A DNA stretch of 21,052 nucleotides from AB-629-J13 sp964496365 (GTDB lineage: Bacteria; Fidelibacterota; Marinisomatia; Marinisomatales; AB-629-J13). Location: the NCBI GenBank assembly GCA_964496365.1, contig CAZBZK010000023.1, forward strand, positions 1 to 21,052, given 5' to 3'. The notes below the pieces were generated by a model. It had not been told where the DNA came from. It ran no database searches and was given only the letters and a program-made list of their open reading frames with translations. Every line of letters starts with the position of its first letter. Position 1 is the first letter of the stretch. Of this stretch, positions 1-8,113 are shown in pieces. The position numbers and the translations under genes are program-made.

Positions 1-2156
1 CCTTTCATGCAGAAAATGTTCATGACTTCGCTTGGATAGCATCTCCAGATTTTTTGTACGAAAATGGGAACTGGAATGGAATTGATGTTCACGTTTTATT
101 CAATCAAAAAAACGGTAAAAAATGGACAAAAAAAGTAGTCAATAGATCTGAATGGGCTTTGGAATGGCTAACGAGACATTTCGGCGAGTACACTTATCCG
201 CAAGTGACAACCACGGACCGACTTAAAGGAGGTGGAATGGAATATCCCATGTTGGTTATGAATGGAAGCGAATCAGAAGGATTAATTCTACACGAAATTG
301 GGCATATTTGGTTTTATGGAATTGTAGGAAATAACGAGGTTACTGAAGCATGGCTTGATGAAGGATTTACCACATTTCAAACAGGATGGTATATGATTGA
401 TAAATATGGTCCCCACGGATTCGACCTTGAACAATCTGAAAAATATGATTCATTTCAAAAAAAATACTGGAAATTCACCGGTAAATTGGCTCGAAGTCAG
501 TGGTATTCCATCAACTATTTACATAGCGGAAAAGATGAACCCATTTCAAGATATTCCTATATGTACAAACAAGGTCTTTCATACCGACAAAATGCTTATA
601 CAAAACCGTCATTAATGTTGAATGAATTTAAATATATTTTGGAAGACTCATTATTTTCTGAGGTGATGCATACGTATTATGATCGTTGGAAGTTAAAACA
701 TACCAATGAACAGAAATTTAAAGACATTATTTACGAGGTTACCGGGGATAAAATGAATTGGTTTTTTGATTCTTGGCTTCACGATACAAGGATATTAGAT
801 TATGAGATTAAGGATTGGGAAACCTCAAAAAAAGATGACGGAAGTTGGGAAGTATCCCTTGATATCAGAAGAAATGGAAATCGGGATTTACCACAACTTG
901 TTGAAACCACCTTAAAAAATGGGACTGTGCATCATATTTGGTGGCAAAATCACAAGTGGCGATCTGAAGATACATTTTCCTATTCAGTTCCATCTGAACC
1001 CTTGAGTGCTGTATTGGATCCACATGCCAATTCAATGGATATGGATTTTAGAAATAATTTTACAGAAAGAATGCCGAATCAAATTATGATGACTCGCCCA
1101 GGAATGCGATATTCGCCTCGAAACCAGTATATAACCCAATGGCATCCAGTGTTTTATTATCACGAAGTTGACGGAACCATGCCGGGGATTACACTCAACA
1201 GAACGTATGGTCCTTGGGAGAGTTTAAATGCACATGTCCATTTCGGATCAAAAAGTGGAAATATTCATTGGGGCATATCCGGGTGGAGAGTCAATCCTTT
1301 GGCAGTTAATTCGCATAAAATTCATTATCATGCTTTTGATTTCGGAGGTGTTAACGGATATGGATTGACATTTGAAAAACAATTAATGAAATCTAACCCA
1401 TTTATTAATTTGTATTCTATCAGCTCGGGATTTTCAATAGTAAATGGAAAAGATTCATCTCGTACTGATTTGTATGAATTAGGAGAGTCGGTCATATTTT
1501 CAACTAATATGAACATAGGTATTGGACCCATATCATCAAAAATTACTCTTGAAATCGCACCACTTGGATGGTCAGATTGGAGTTTTAGTCGTGTGTTTCA
1601 AACTACAAACATTCAGTTAGATAAAGGAATATATGGTTTCAGGGGAAGATGTTTTTTGGGAAAAATATGGACTTCCAATTTAGAAATGCCTGTACAAGAA
1701 TTATTTACAATTTCAGGAGCAGGTTCAGGGGAAACTTATCAAAAATCTTATTTGCGAGATAAATCAAGTTTCTACGGAAATTCAGACTTGAGGAGTCACT
1801 ATCATTTGCCGGGAGATGGAAATCTAAGGGGATTTTATGATTATAATATAATGGGTGTCATGGAAATGGCATCCACGTCCTTAGAGAGTTTTGTGTCAAA
1901 AACTTGGTTTAACACGGAATTTGAATTGGCATTATTTTCAGATATTGGGTTGGTTGATGGATCCATATTCTCCAATGGTGATACTGGTGTAGATAATCAA
2001 GTATTAATGGATGCAGGGATGGGTTTCAGATTCAGGAAAAAAATATTTGGAAAGAAATGGTATATTAGATTTGATTTCCCTTTCATCATAAAAGATGATA
2101 TTAAAACCCATAAATCTTTTGATAAATTTGTGTTCAGTTTTAAAAAATCCATTTAA
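1..2156 (+). CDS. M1-family zinc metallopeptidase with beta-rich C-terminal (barrel-like) half, 5' truncated
   Basis: Partial gene: the frame is open from base 3 with no start in view, so the N terminus and any signal peptide lie outside the window. The residues before the first possible start (a TTG at 54) already match M1 peptidases (VHDFAWIASPDF). Visible catalytic features are GGMEYP (variant of the GxMEN substrate motif) near 234-251, the zinc motif HEIGH at 291-305, the third ligand Glu exactly 18 residues later in WLDEGF (360-362), and a YTKPSLML segment matching the catalytic-Tyr region. The zinc domain should hydrolyse peptides, probably at N termini. From about 1080 to the end the protein becomes rich in alternating aromatic/polar strands and Gly/Asn turns, and it ends in a strand-like FVFSFKKSI. 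That pattern suggests an outer-membrane beta-barrel, so the enzyme may be anchored in the outer membrane. The peptidase call is firm; the barrel is inference. No terminator is obvious downstream. Confidence 0.85.
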   Translation, partial: FHAENVHDFAWIASPDFLYENGNWNGIDVHVLFNQKNGKKWTKKVVNRSEWALEWLTRHFGEYTYPQVTTTDRLKGGGMEYPMLVMNGSESEGLILHEIGHIWFYGIVGNNEVTEAWLDEGFTTFQTGWYMIDKYGPHGFDLEQSEKYDSFQKKYWKFTGKLARSQWYSINYLHSGKDEPISRYSYMYKQGLSYRQNAYTKPSLMLNEFKYILEDSLFSEVMHTYYDRWKLKHTNEQKFKDIIYEVTGDKMNWFFDSWLHDTRILDYEIKDWETSKKDDGSWEVSLDIRRNGNRDLPQLVETTLKNGTVHHIWWQNHKWRSEDTFSYSVPSEPLSAVLDPHANSMDMDFRNNFTERMPNQIMMTRPGMRYSPRNQYITQWHPVFYYHEVDGTMPGITLNRTYGPWESLNAHVHFGSKSGNIHWGISGWRVNPLAVNSHKIHYHAFDFGGVNGYGLTFEKQLMKSNPFINLYSISSGFSIVNGKDSSRTDLYELGESVIFSTNMNIGIGPISSKITLEIAPLGWSDWSFSRVFQTTNIQLDKGIYGFRGRCFLGKIWTSNLEMPVQELFTISGAGSGETYQKSYLRDKSSFYGNSDLRSHYHLPGDGNLRGFYDYNIMGVMEMASTSLESFVSKTWFNTEFELALFSDIGLVDGSIFSNGDTGVDNQVLMDAGMGFRFRKKIFGKKWYIRFDFPFIIKDDIKTHKSFDKFVFSFKKSI

Positions 2157-2290
2157 CTGATTTTTGAATTAGATTAGAAATAACCTTAATGGCCTAAAAC
2201 CCAGTTTATAAATTAAGTGTCCTCCAATTTTGAAGTATGGAAAACTTTAGTAATTATAAGATATACAAATAAAATATCGTCCCGTTCAAT

Positions 2291-2317
2291 GTCATTTACC
2301 TCATAACCTCAAATGAC
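2291..2317. repeat. short inverted repeat upstream of htrA
   Basis: GTCATTT (2291-2297) and AAATGAC (2311-2317) form a perfect 7-bp dyad around a 13-base spacer in the 259-bp gap between the peptidase gene and htrA. It could be a weak hairpin or an operator for the stress protease. It has no T-tract, so it is not a convincing terminator. I see nothing else recognisable in this gap. Confidence 0.25.
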
Positions 2318-2415
2318 TACTATGGGTTTTAGAGGGAAATACTAACGAATAAAATTTTGCTTTGAAACTTTTTATTTACATCTGCATTCAAATTAAAAAT
2401 TGAAAAGGAATAATC

Positions 2416-3810
2416 ATGCGTAAAATCGTTTATTTAATTATCATAAATTTAGCTGTAGTTGTTAATGGTCAAAGTTCAATGGTTCGGCAATTCAGTAAAT
2501 CGTTTGCTGATGTGGCTGAAGAAGCAAATCCATCTGTGGTTACTATTATGACCGAAACCATTTATGAAACGAAATCATTTTCAGAATGGTCTCCGTTTGA
2601 AGAATATTTTTTACCGAAACATAAACCAAAAAAGAAATACAAAGGACAAGCACTAGGTTCGGGAGTCATAGTTGATGACAAAAATGGATATCTCCTCACC
2701 AATAATCACGTCATTGACAAAGCAAATGAAATAGAAGTCAAACTAATGGATAAACGTGTATTTCCTGCTGAAATTATAGGAAAAGATCCCAAATCAGATT
2801 TGGCTGTTTTAAAAATCGAAGCAGACGATTTATCAGAATTAACTTTAGGAAACTCGGATAAGGTCAGAGTCGGAGAATGGGTAATGGCGGTTGGAAGTCC
2901 ATTTTCTGCAAATCTAAGTCATACAGTAACAGCGGGAATCGTAAGTGCATTAGGCAGAAGTAATGTGATATCTAATGATCATTACGAAAATTTTATTCAA
3001 ACCGATGCGGCTATCAATCCCGGAAATAGTGGAGGAGCATTATTAAATTTAAATGGTGATTTAATTGGAATCAATACTGCCATAGCTACCGGTGGATTTG
3101 AACGGTCTAATAGGGGTGTGGGTTTTGCTATTCCTTCCAATATGGCTAAGCGGGTCATGGAGGACTTAATTACAAAAGGATATGTGGTACGTTCTTGGTT
3201 AGGAGTTTATATCCAGGAAGTGGATGACAAAATTGCCAAAGCCTTTGACCTTGACAAAAGAGATGGGGCATTGGTGAGCAGTATTGTGGATGATAGTCCT
3301 GCGGAAAAAGCAGGTATATTAGAGGGTGATGTAATTATCCGATTTAATGAAAAAGAGATTAGAGATCCATCGCACTTGAAAAATGTTGTATCATCAACTA
3401 AACCGGGGACAAAGAGTAGGGTGAAAATCATGAGGGAAGGAAAAATGAAAACTATTCATGTTACTCTTGAAGAACTTAGTACGGATTCACAAATGTTAAC
3501 AGGAGGATCTTCGAAACTATATGATTCATTTGGATTCTCAGTTGAAAATTTATCCTCTTTACTAGCAGAAAAATATGGAATTGAAAAAAATGAAAGAGGG
3601 GTTGTTGTTATCAAAGTTGATTCAGAAAGCGAAGCCTTTGAAATGGGAGTAAGAGAAGGAGATTTAATCCAACGAGTAGGATCAGAAAAAGTAAAAACTA
3701 AGAAAGATTTCAATCAATTGGTCGAAGAAGCTAAAGAAGAAGGTGCGGTGTTATTACTCATTAAACGAGAAGATATTTCAAGGTTTTATGCGCTGGATTT
3801 GAGGGAATAG
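2416..3810 (+). CDS. degP: Periplasmic serine protease/chaperone of the HtrA/DegP family
   Basis: A 464-residue HtrA-family protein that degrades or holds misfolded envelope proteins. Residues 1-19 (MRKIVYLIIINLAVVVNGQ) are a typical Sec signal peptide, so the protein acts in the periplasm. The trypsin-like catalytic triad is visible: His98 in TNNHVID, Asp128 in KSDLAVLKI and Ser205 in NPGNSGGALL. Two PDZ domains follow, PDZ1 at about residues 255-350 (SWLGVYIQEVDD, SPAEKAGILEGD) and PDZ2 at about 365-455 (SEAFEMGVREGD). Length and order match full DegP/DegQ-type enzymes rather than the single-PDZ DegS type. The start is supported by an AAAAGGA Shine-Dalgarno sequence (about 2402-2408) and by the signal peptide beginning right at Met1. 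It appears to be a single-gene unit, with 259 bp before it and 591 bp after it. DegP and DegQ cannot be told apart from this sequence alone. Confidence 0.93.
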   Translation: MRKIVYLIIINLAVVVNGQSSMVRQFSKSFADVAEEANPSVVTIMTETIYETKSFSEWSPFEEYFLPKHKPKKKYKGQALGSGVIVDDKNGYLLTNNHVIDKANEIEVKLMDKRVFPAEIIGKDPKSDLAVLKIEADDLSELTLGNSDKVRVGEWVMAVGSPFSANLSHTVTAGIVSALGRSNVISNDHYENFIQTDAAINPGNSGGALLNLNGDLIGINTAIATGGFERSNRGVGFAIPSNMAKRVMEDLITKGYVVRSWLGVYIQEVDDKIAKAFDLDKRDGALVSSIVDDSPAEKAGILEGDVIIRFNEKEIRDPSHLKNVVSSTKPGTKSRVKIMREGKMKTIHVTLEELSTDSQMLTGGSSKLYDSFGFSVENLSSLLAEKYGIEKNERGVVVIKVDSESEAFEMGVREGDLIQRVGSEKVKTKKDFNQLVEEAKEEGAVLLLIKREDISRFYALDLRE

Positions 3811-3892
3811 ATTTTCCGTCTAATTGAATCATAGTTCAATTTAGTATTCTGTTGACTGATGGATGTTTTGAAATTGTGATAAAATTATTTCA

Positions 3893-3918
3893 GTCATACC
3901 TGTGAAAGCAGGTATCCA
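3893..3918 (+). repeat. Palindromic repeat, GTCATACC..GGTATCC family, copy 1
   Basis: ATACCTG (3896-3902) and CAGGTAT (3909-3915) pair perfectly around the loop TGAAAG, flanked by GTC and CC. The layout GTCAT-stem-TGAAAG-stem-ATCC is the same as a widespread class of bacterial intergenic palindromes (GTCATTCCCGCGAAAGCGGGAATCC type). Related copies lie at 3950, 4035 and 4175. Confidence 0.7.
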
Positions 3919-3949
3919 GAGAAAAAAAATCTCCAATGTTTATAAATTA

Positions 3950-3974
3950 GATTCCCGACTAAATCGGGAATGAC
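3950..3974 (-). repeat. Palindromic repeat, same family, inverted copy 2
   Basis: ATTCCCGA (3951-3958) and TCGGGAAT (3964-3971) form a perfect 8-bp stem with the loop CTAAA, followed by GAC. Read on the minus strand it begins GTCATTCCCGA, matching the GTCAT start of the other copies, so this unit is in opposite orientation. Confidence 0.65.
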
Positions 3975-4006
3975 AAAGTACTATTTTTTGTAATCTCCAC
4001 CTAAAC

Positions 4007-4058
4007 CCTCCCCAAATCGGGGAGGACAATTGTTGTCATACTCGTGAAAACGGGTATC
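4007..4058 (+). repeat. Composite repeat unit 1: CCTCCCC palindrome plus GTCATAC palindrome
   Basis: The first part is CCTCCCC (4007-4013) / GGGGAGG (4019-4025), a perfect 7-bp stem with the loop AAATC. Nine bases later comes GTCATACTCG TGAAAA CGGGTATC (4035-4058), whose 7-bp stem has one G-T pair. The same two-part unit recurs exactly 140 bp downstream at 4147-4198. Confidence 0.7.
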
Positions 4059-4146
4059 TATTTTTGATCGGTTTTCCAAAATAACTTTTCTGAATTCCAT
4101 GTCAAGCAAGGAATAACAAGGCTCGGTTATATATCCCCACTTGAAT

Positions 4147-4198
4147 CCTCCCCAAATCGGAGAGGACACCTACTATCATACCCTTGAAAAAGGGTAAC
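4147..4198 (+). repeat. Composite repeat unit 2, second copy at a 140-bp offset
   Basis: CCTCCCC (4147-4153) with AAATC and GGAGAGG (4159-4165; one substitution weakens the stem), followed by ATCATACCCTT GAAA AAGGGTAAC (4175-4198). Each element sits exactly 140 bases after its counterpart in unit 1. In the second palindrome the arms changed together (CTCG/CGGG became CCCTT/AAGGG), so pairing is kept while the bases differ. Confidence 0.65.
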
Positions 4199-4401
4199 CA
4201 AAAATCAATATTTAAACTTCACCAATGTTCGTTTGTTAGATTCCATTCGAAGATTGACAATTAGATATATTATTATCCTCACCTAGTTTTGTTCTACTAA
4301 ACAAAATTAATATTTTCACAAAAATTAAGATAAATCATATGTCTTCTGAGGTGAATTAAATTAAATTCTTGCCGTTTTTTTTACCATAAATAGAATAGTA
4401 T

Positions 4402-7400
4402 ATGCCTATAAAAAAAGTAGATACCAAAGTTGACTTTGTAAAATTAGAACATCGAATCTTGAAATATTGGGAGGATAACCAAATTTTTCAAAAAAGAGTT
4501 CAATTGAATAAAGGAAAACCTAAATGGAGCTTTATTGACGGTCCCATCACAGCGAACAATCCTATGGGTGTACATCATGCTTGGGGCAGGTCATTAAAAG
4601 ATATTTACCAACGATTCAAAGCGATGAAAGGTCATGAATTGAGATATCAAAATGGTTTTGATTGTCAAGGGTTATGGGTGGAAATAGAGGTTGAAAAGGA
4701 ATTGGGTTTTTCAACAAAAAGAGAAGTGGAATCATTTGGAATTGAAAAATTTGTTCAGATGTGTAAGGATAGAGTAAACAAATTTTCTAAAATCCAAACG
4801 GAACAGTCCAAACGCTTAGGATATTGGATGGATTGGGATCATTCATATTTTACCATGTCTGATGAAAATAATTACACAATCTGGGCATTTCTTAAAAAGT
4901 TGTTCGAAAGAGGTAAGATTTATAAAGGCACGGATGTGGTACCATGGTCAGGACGTTCTGGAACTTCATATTCACAAATGGAAATTATTGAAGGAAGAAA
5001 GTTGGTAGCCCATAAATCTGTATTTATACGATTTCCTCTTTTAAATCGAGAAAATGAGTATTTACTGGTCTGGACGACAACTCCTTGGACATTGACATCA
5101 AACGTCGTGGCTGGGGTAAATGGAAATTTAGATTACGTTAAACTAAAATCAACGGATGGTTCGATTTATTATTTTGCGGAAGAAAATTTAGAATTTCAAC
5201 GGTTGGAAAAACAATTTAAAGAAAAATCACAATGGATTGATGGTATCCCAAAACTGAAAACCATTGCCCAGTTATTTAAGGAACGGGGTGGTTTCGAAAT
5301 ATTGGGAACGATTAAAGGCTCAGAAATGGTGGGTTGGATATACCGTGCGCCTTTTGATGACCTTCCTGCCCAATCGATTCCAGGAGGATTTCCCTTCATA
5401 AATGAAGCTTTAGAAAAACAGGGGATTTCAGCTAATAAACAACATCAAGTCATTGATCCGGGGAAAGACAGTGTCGGAAATGATATTGTGGTTGGGGGAG
5501 AGGGAACTGGAATTGTTCACATGGCACCGGGATGTGGAGATATTGATCATCGAATCGGAGAAAAATTATCTTTAGTGAATATTGCTCCATTGGATCAGGA
5601 ATCAAAATTTACTCCAGAGTTTGGTTGGCTTTCAGGTAAATCCGCGACGGATCCCGATACAGTTTCTGGAATTTTATCAAATCTAAAAGAGAACGGATTT
5701 TTGTTTCATGTGGAAGATTATCCCCATATATATCCTCATTGCTGGCGTTCCGGTGATGAATTGGTTTTTCGTTTGGTTGATGAATGGTATATCAATATGG
5801 ATTGGCGGGATGAAATTAAAAAAGTTGTGAATCAGATTAAGTGGATACCAAATTGGGGGAATGAAAGAGAACATGAATGGCTAGATAATATGGGAAATTG
5901 GATGATTTCCAAAAAAAGATTTTGGGGATTAGCCCTTCCCATCTGGACGTTCGAGGATGGGACTTATTTTGTGGTAGGGTCAAAAGAAGAATTAAAAGAG
6001 TTAGCAGTAGAGGGATGGGAAGCCTTTGAAGGGAAATCACCTCACCGTCCGTGGATTGATAAAGTAAAAATTCGTCATCCAAAATCAGGGTTGATTGGAT
6101 CCAGAATTCTGGATGTAGGAAATCCTTGGCTGGATGCGGGAATCGTTCCATTTTCAACACTAAAATATAATTCAGATAAGGACTATTGGAAAGAATGGTT
6201 TCCCGGGGATTTTGTGACGGAATGCTTTCCCGGTCAGTTTCGGAATTGGTTTTACTCATTATTGGCTATGTCCACTGCATTGGAAGGAAAGGCTCCATTC
6301 AAAACCTTGTTAGGTCATGCATTGGTGAAGGACGAAACGGGACGGGATATGCACAAGTCATGGGGAAATGCTATCTGGTTCGAGGATGCAGCAGAAAAAA
6401 TGGGTGTGGATGTTATGCGATGGATGTATGCTTCACAAAATGTAGAACATCATTTATTGTTTGGATATGGTCCTGCAAAAGATGTCCGGAAAAAAATAAT
6501 CACATTATGGAATGTTTATTCATTTTTTTCCACTTATGCTGCTGTGGATGGATTCGAGCCCGGAACCGTGAAATTAAGTCTAAATAATTTAACGCTTTTA
6601 GATAAGTGGATTTTATCTAAAGTTCATGTTTTAACCAATGAAATAGATTCTCATTTGAATTCGTTTTCCCTGGACAAAGGCATGAAAAAAATTGAAAAAT
6701 TTATTGATGAATTATCAAACTGGTATGTTCGTAGAAACCGAAGGAGATTTTGGAAAACAGAAGATGATTTGGATAAACAAATTGCTTATGAAACCCTCTA
6801 CGAAGTATTGGGGGTTTTTACCAAAATTTTAGCTCCAATTTTACCTTTTGTTACTGAAGAAATGTATCAAAACCTTTTTATGCATTCAAAAAATAAAACA
6901 CCCATGAGTATTCATTTATGTGATTATCCAAAATCTAATCCCAAATGGATAGATTACGATTTAATGGAAAAAATGGATTTATTAAAAAAAGTAGTGGAGT
7001 TGGGTCGGAATGCCCGCAATAAAGCAAATTTAAAAATAAGACAACCTCTGGAATCTTTAAAATTTTTCATTCCCAAAAATGAGTTAAGCTTGTTTATAAA
7101 TGAAAATAAAAATGTCATCCTCGAAGAACTTAATGTAAAATCAATTGAGCACCTAAAAAATGAAGAGGAGATTATAACTTGGGATATAAGACTAAATTTA
7201 AAAATACTTGGACAAAAATTGGGAAATAAATTACCAGAAGTACGTAAATTTATAGCCTCAAAAGACCCGGTATTTCTTCGAAATGAATTGCAAACTAATA
7301 AAGTTATTCCTATTAAATTGACTACGGAAACACTAATGTTAACCAAAGAGGATTTTGTTATTGAACCTGTGTCAAACACGGGGTATTCCTCATCTTCAGA

Positions 7401-7713
7401 TAATGGAATATCGGTTGGAATCACAACTGAATTATCTGAATCGCTGATTCAGGAGGGCATTGTGAGAGATATTATCAGGCAAGTTCAGATACTTAGAAAG
7501 GAAGCTGGATTTGAAGTGGAGGATAGAATCCAAGTCTTCACTGATTGGCATCCAGATTTAAAACCTTCAATATTAAAACACGAACAGTATTTTTGTTCAG
7601 AAACCTTAGCAGTATCGTTGGATGTATATTCTCAAGAAAAAGAGTTTTTATCTCACATTGATTTTAATGGGAATTCGATTCCAATCGCAATTAACAGAAT
7701 AAATAAAAATTGA
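4402..7713 (+). CDS. ileS: Isoleucyl-tRNA synthetase with altered HIGH and KMSKS motifs
   Basis: A 1103-residue class I synthetase that charges tRNA-Ile with isoleucine in the cytoplasm. The catalytic Rossmann core begins at about residue 40. At the position where the family has HxGH, this protein reads G56-V-H-H59 (4567-4578), in the context PITANNPMGVHHAWG. The KMSKS loop reads D649-M-H-K-S653 followed by WGN. The CP1 editing domain is present: TTTPWTLTSN (about residue 224 on) and HMAPGCGDIDH (about residue 373 on), with the Asp expected for hydrolysis of Val-tRNA. The anticodon-binding helical region follows (about residues 730-900), with a C-terminal extension to 1103. Length and motifs fit the long, eukaryote-like type 2 IleRS, for which a GxHH variant linked to very strong mupirocin resistance is known. 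No clear Shine-Dalgarno sequence precedes the ATG. It is the first gene of a tight operon ending with hpf. ValRS or LeuRS is less likely given the editing and core motifs. Confidence 0.9.
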   Translation: MPIKKVDTKVDFVKLEHRILKYWEDNQIFQKRVQLNKGKPKWSFIDGPITANNPMGVHHAWGRSLKDIYQRFKAMKGHELRYQNGFDCQGLWVEIEVEKELGFSTKREVESFGIEKFVQMCKDRVNKFSKIQTEQSKRLGYWMDWDHSYFTMSDENNYTIWAFLKKLFERGKIYKGTDVVPWSGRSGTSYSQMEIIEGRKLVAHKSVFIRFPLLNRENEYLLVWTTTPWTLTSNVVAGVNGNLDYVKLKSTDGSIYYFAEENLEFQRLEKQFKEKSQWIDGIPKLKTIAQLFKERGGFEILGTIKGSEMVGWIYRAPFDDLPAQSIPGGFPFINEALEKQGISANKQHQVIDPGKDSVGNDIVVGGEGTGIVHMAPGCGDIDHRIGEKLSLVNIAPLDQESKFTPEFGWLSGKSATDPDTVSGILSNLKENGFLFHVEDYPHIYPHCWRSGDELVFRLVDEWYINMDWRDEIKKVVNQIKWIPNWGNEREHEWLDNMGNWMISKKRFWGLALPIWTFEDGTYFVVGSKEELKELAVEGWEAFEGKSPHRPWIDKVKIRHPKSGLIGSRILDVGNPWLDAGIVPFSTLKYNSDKDYWKEWFPGDFVTECFPGQFRNWFYSLLAMSTALEGKAPFKTLLGHALVKDETGRDMHKSWGNAIWFEDAAEKMGVDVMRWMYASQNVEHHLLFGYGPAKDVRKKIITLWNVYSFFSTYAAVDGFEPGTVKLSLNNLTLLDKWILSKVHVLTNEIDSHLNSFSLDKGMKKIEKFIDELSNWYVRRNRRRFWKTEDDLDKQIAYETLYEVLGVFTKILAPILPFVTEEMYQNLFMHSKNKTPMSIHLCDYPKSNPKWIDYDLMEKMDLLKKVVELGRNARNKANLKIRQPLESLKFFIPKNELSLFINENKNVILEELNVKSIEHLKNEEEIITWDIRLNLKILGQKLGNKLPEVRKFIASKDPVFLRNELQTNKVIPIKLTTETLMLTKEDFVIEPVSNTGYSSSSDNGISVGITTELSESLIQEGIVRDIIRQVQILRKEAGFEVEDRIQVFTDWHPDLKPSILKHEQYFCSETLAVSLDVYSQEKEFLSHIDFNGNSIPIAINRINKN

Positions 7714-7720
7714 GGAACTA

Positions 7721-8113
7721 ATGGAAAAATCAAATCAATATCCAAAAAGAAAATTAAATGAATTCAAAAAAATTATAATAAACCGCCTCAACGAGATGAA
7801 TAGTGAAGTAGATGAAATGAAAGAAGGGGTGATGAATGAAAAACCTTCAAAATCCATGTCTCCCGATTCAATTTACAGTGTACACATGGCAGATGCGGGA
7901 ACGGATTCACATCAAATGGAAAAAAATTTTCTATTTATCGCCAGAGAAAATAATTATATCAAAAATTTGGAAGATGCGTTAGAAAGAATCGATACGGGAC
8001 AATTTGGTGTGTGTGTGTTGTGTGGAAACCTAATTCCAGAAGAACGAATGTTGGAAGTTCCTAATGCTACAAAATGTGTAGATTGTAAAGTCAAAGACAA
8101 ACTGAATTTATAA
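7721..8113 (+). CDS. DksA/TraR-family C4 zinc-finger protein
   Basis: A 130-residue protein of the DksA/TraR family, which binds the RNA polymerase secondary channel and tunes transcription, often with ppGpp. The zinc finger is complete: Cys98-x2-Cys101 and Cys119-x2-Cys122 in GVCVLCGNLIPEERM...KCVDCK. Residues 1-90 are mostly charged helix, as expected for the family's coiled coil, with an acidic tip-like segment DAGTDSHQ at about 58-65 resembling the DxxDxA tip of E. coli DksA. It starts 7 bases after the ileS stop with a GAGGA Shine-Dalgarno sequence, and its stop codon overlaps the lspA ATG (TAATG). A gene of this family between ileS and lspA is a familiar arrangement in Bacteroidota-like genomes. 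A true DksA and a more general stress-type homologue cannot be told apart here, so I give no symbol. Confidence 0.85.
   Translation: MEKSNQYPKRKLNEFKKIIINRLNEMNSEVDEMKEGVMNEKPSKSMSPDSIYSVHMADAGTDSHQMEKNFLFIARENNYIKNLEDALERIDTGQFGVCVLCGNLIPEERMLEVPNATKCVDCKVKDKLNL

Larger units (their letters stand above)
3811..4401. other. Non-coding region with a palindromic repeat cluster
   Basis: This 591-bp gap between htrA and ileS has no ORF with coding character on either strand. Between 3893 and 4198 it holds at least six small palindromes of two sequence families, listed separately. The last 200 bases (4200-4401) are very AT-rich and probably hold the promoter of the ileS operon. A TTGACA at 4254-4259 is present but has no -10 hexamer at proper spacing, so I do not call a promoter there. 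Confidence 0.7.

Noticed and set aside
4254..4276. TTGACA followed by TATTAT upstream of ileS as a promoter
   Set aside because: The spacing is only 11 bases. No -10-like hexamer sits 16-18 bases after the TTGACA.
5837..6259. 140-residue minus-strand open frame within ileS
   Set aside because: It is an antisense shadow of conserved IleRS coding sequence, with no independent evidence.
6954..7424. 156-residue minus-strand open frame within the ileS 3' end
   Set aside because: It is a shadow of the AT-rich C-terminal IleRS coding region; the composition reflects the antisense of Lys/Asn/Leu-rich sequence.
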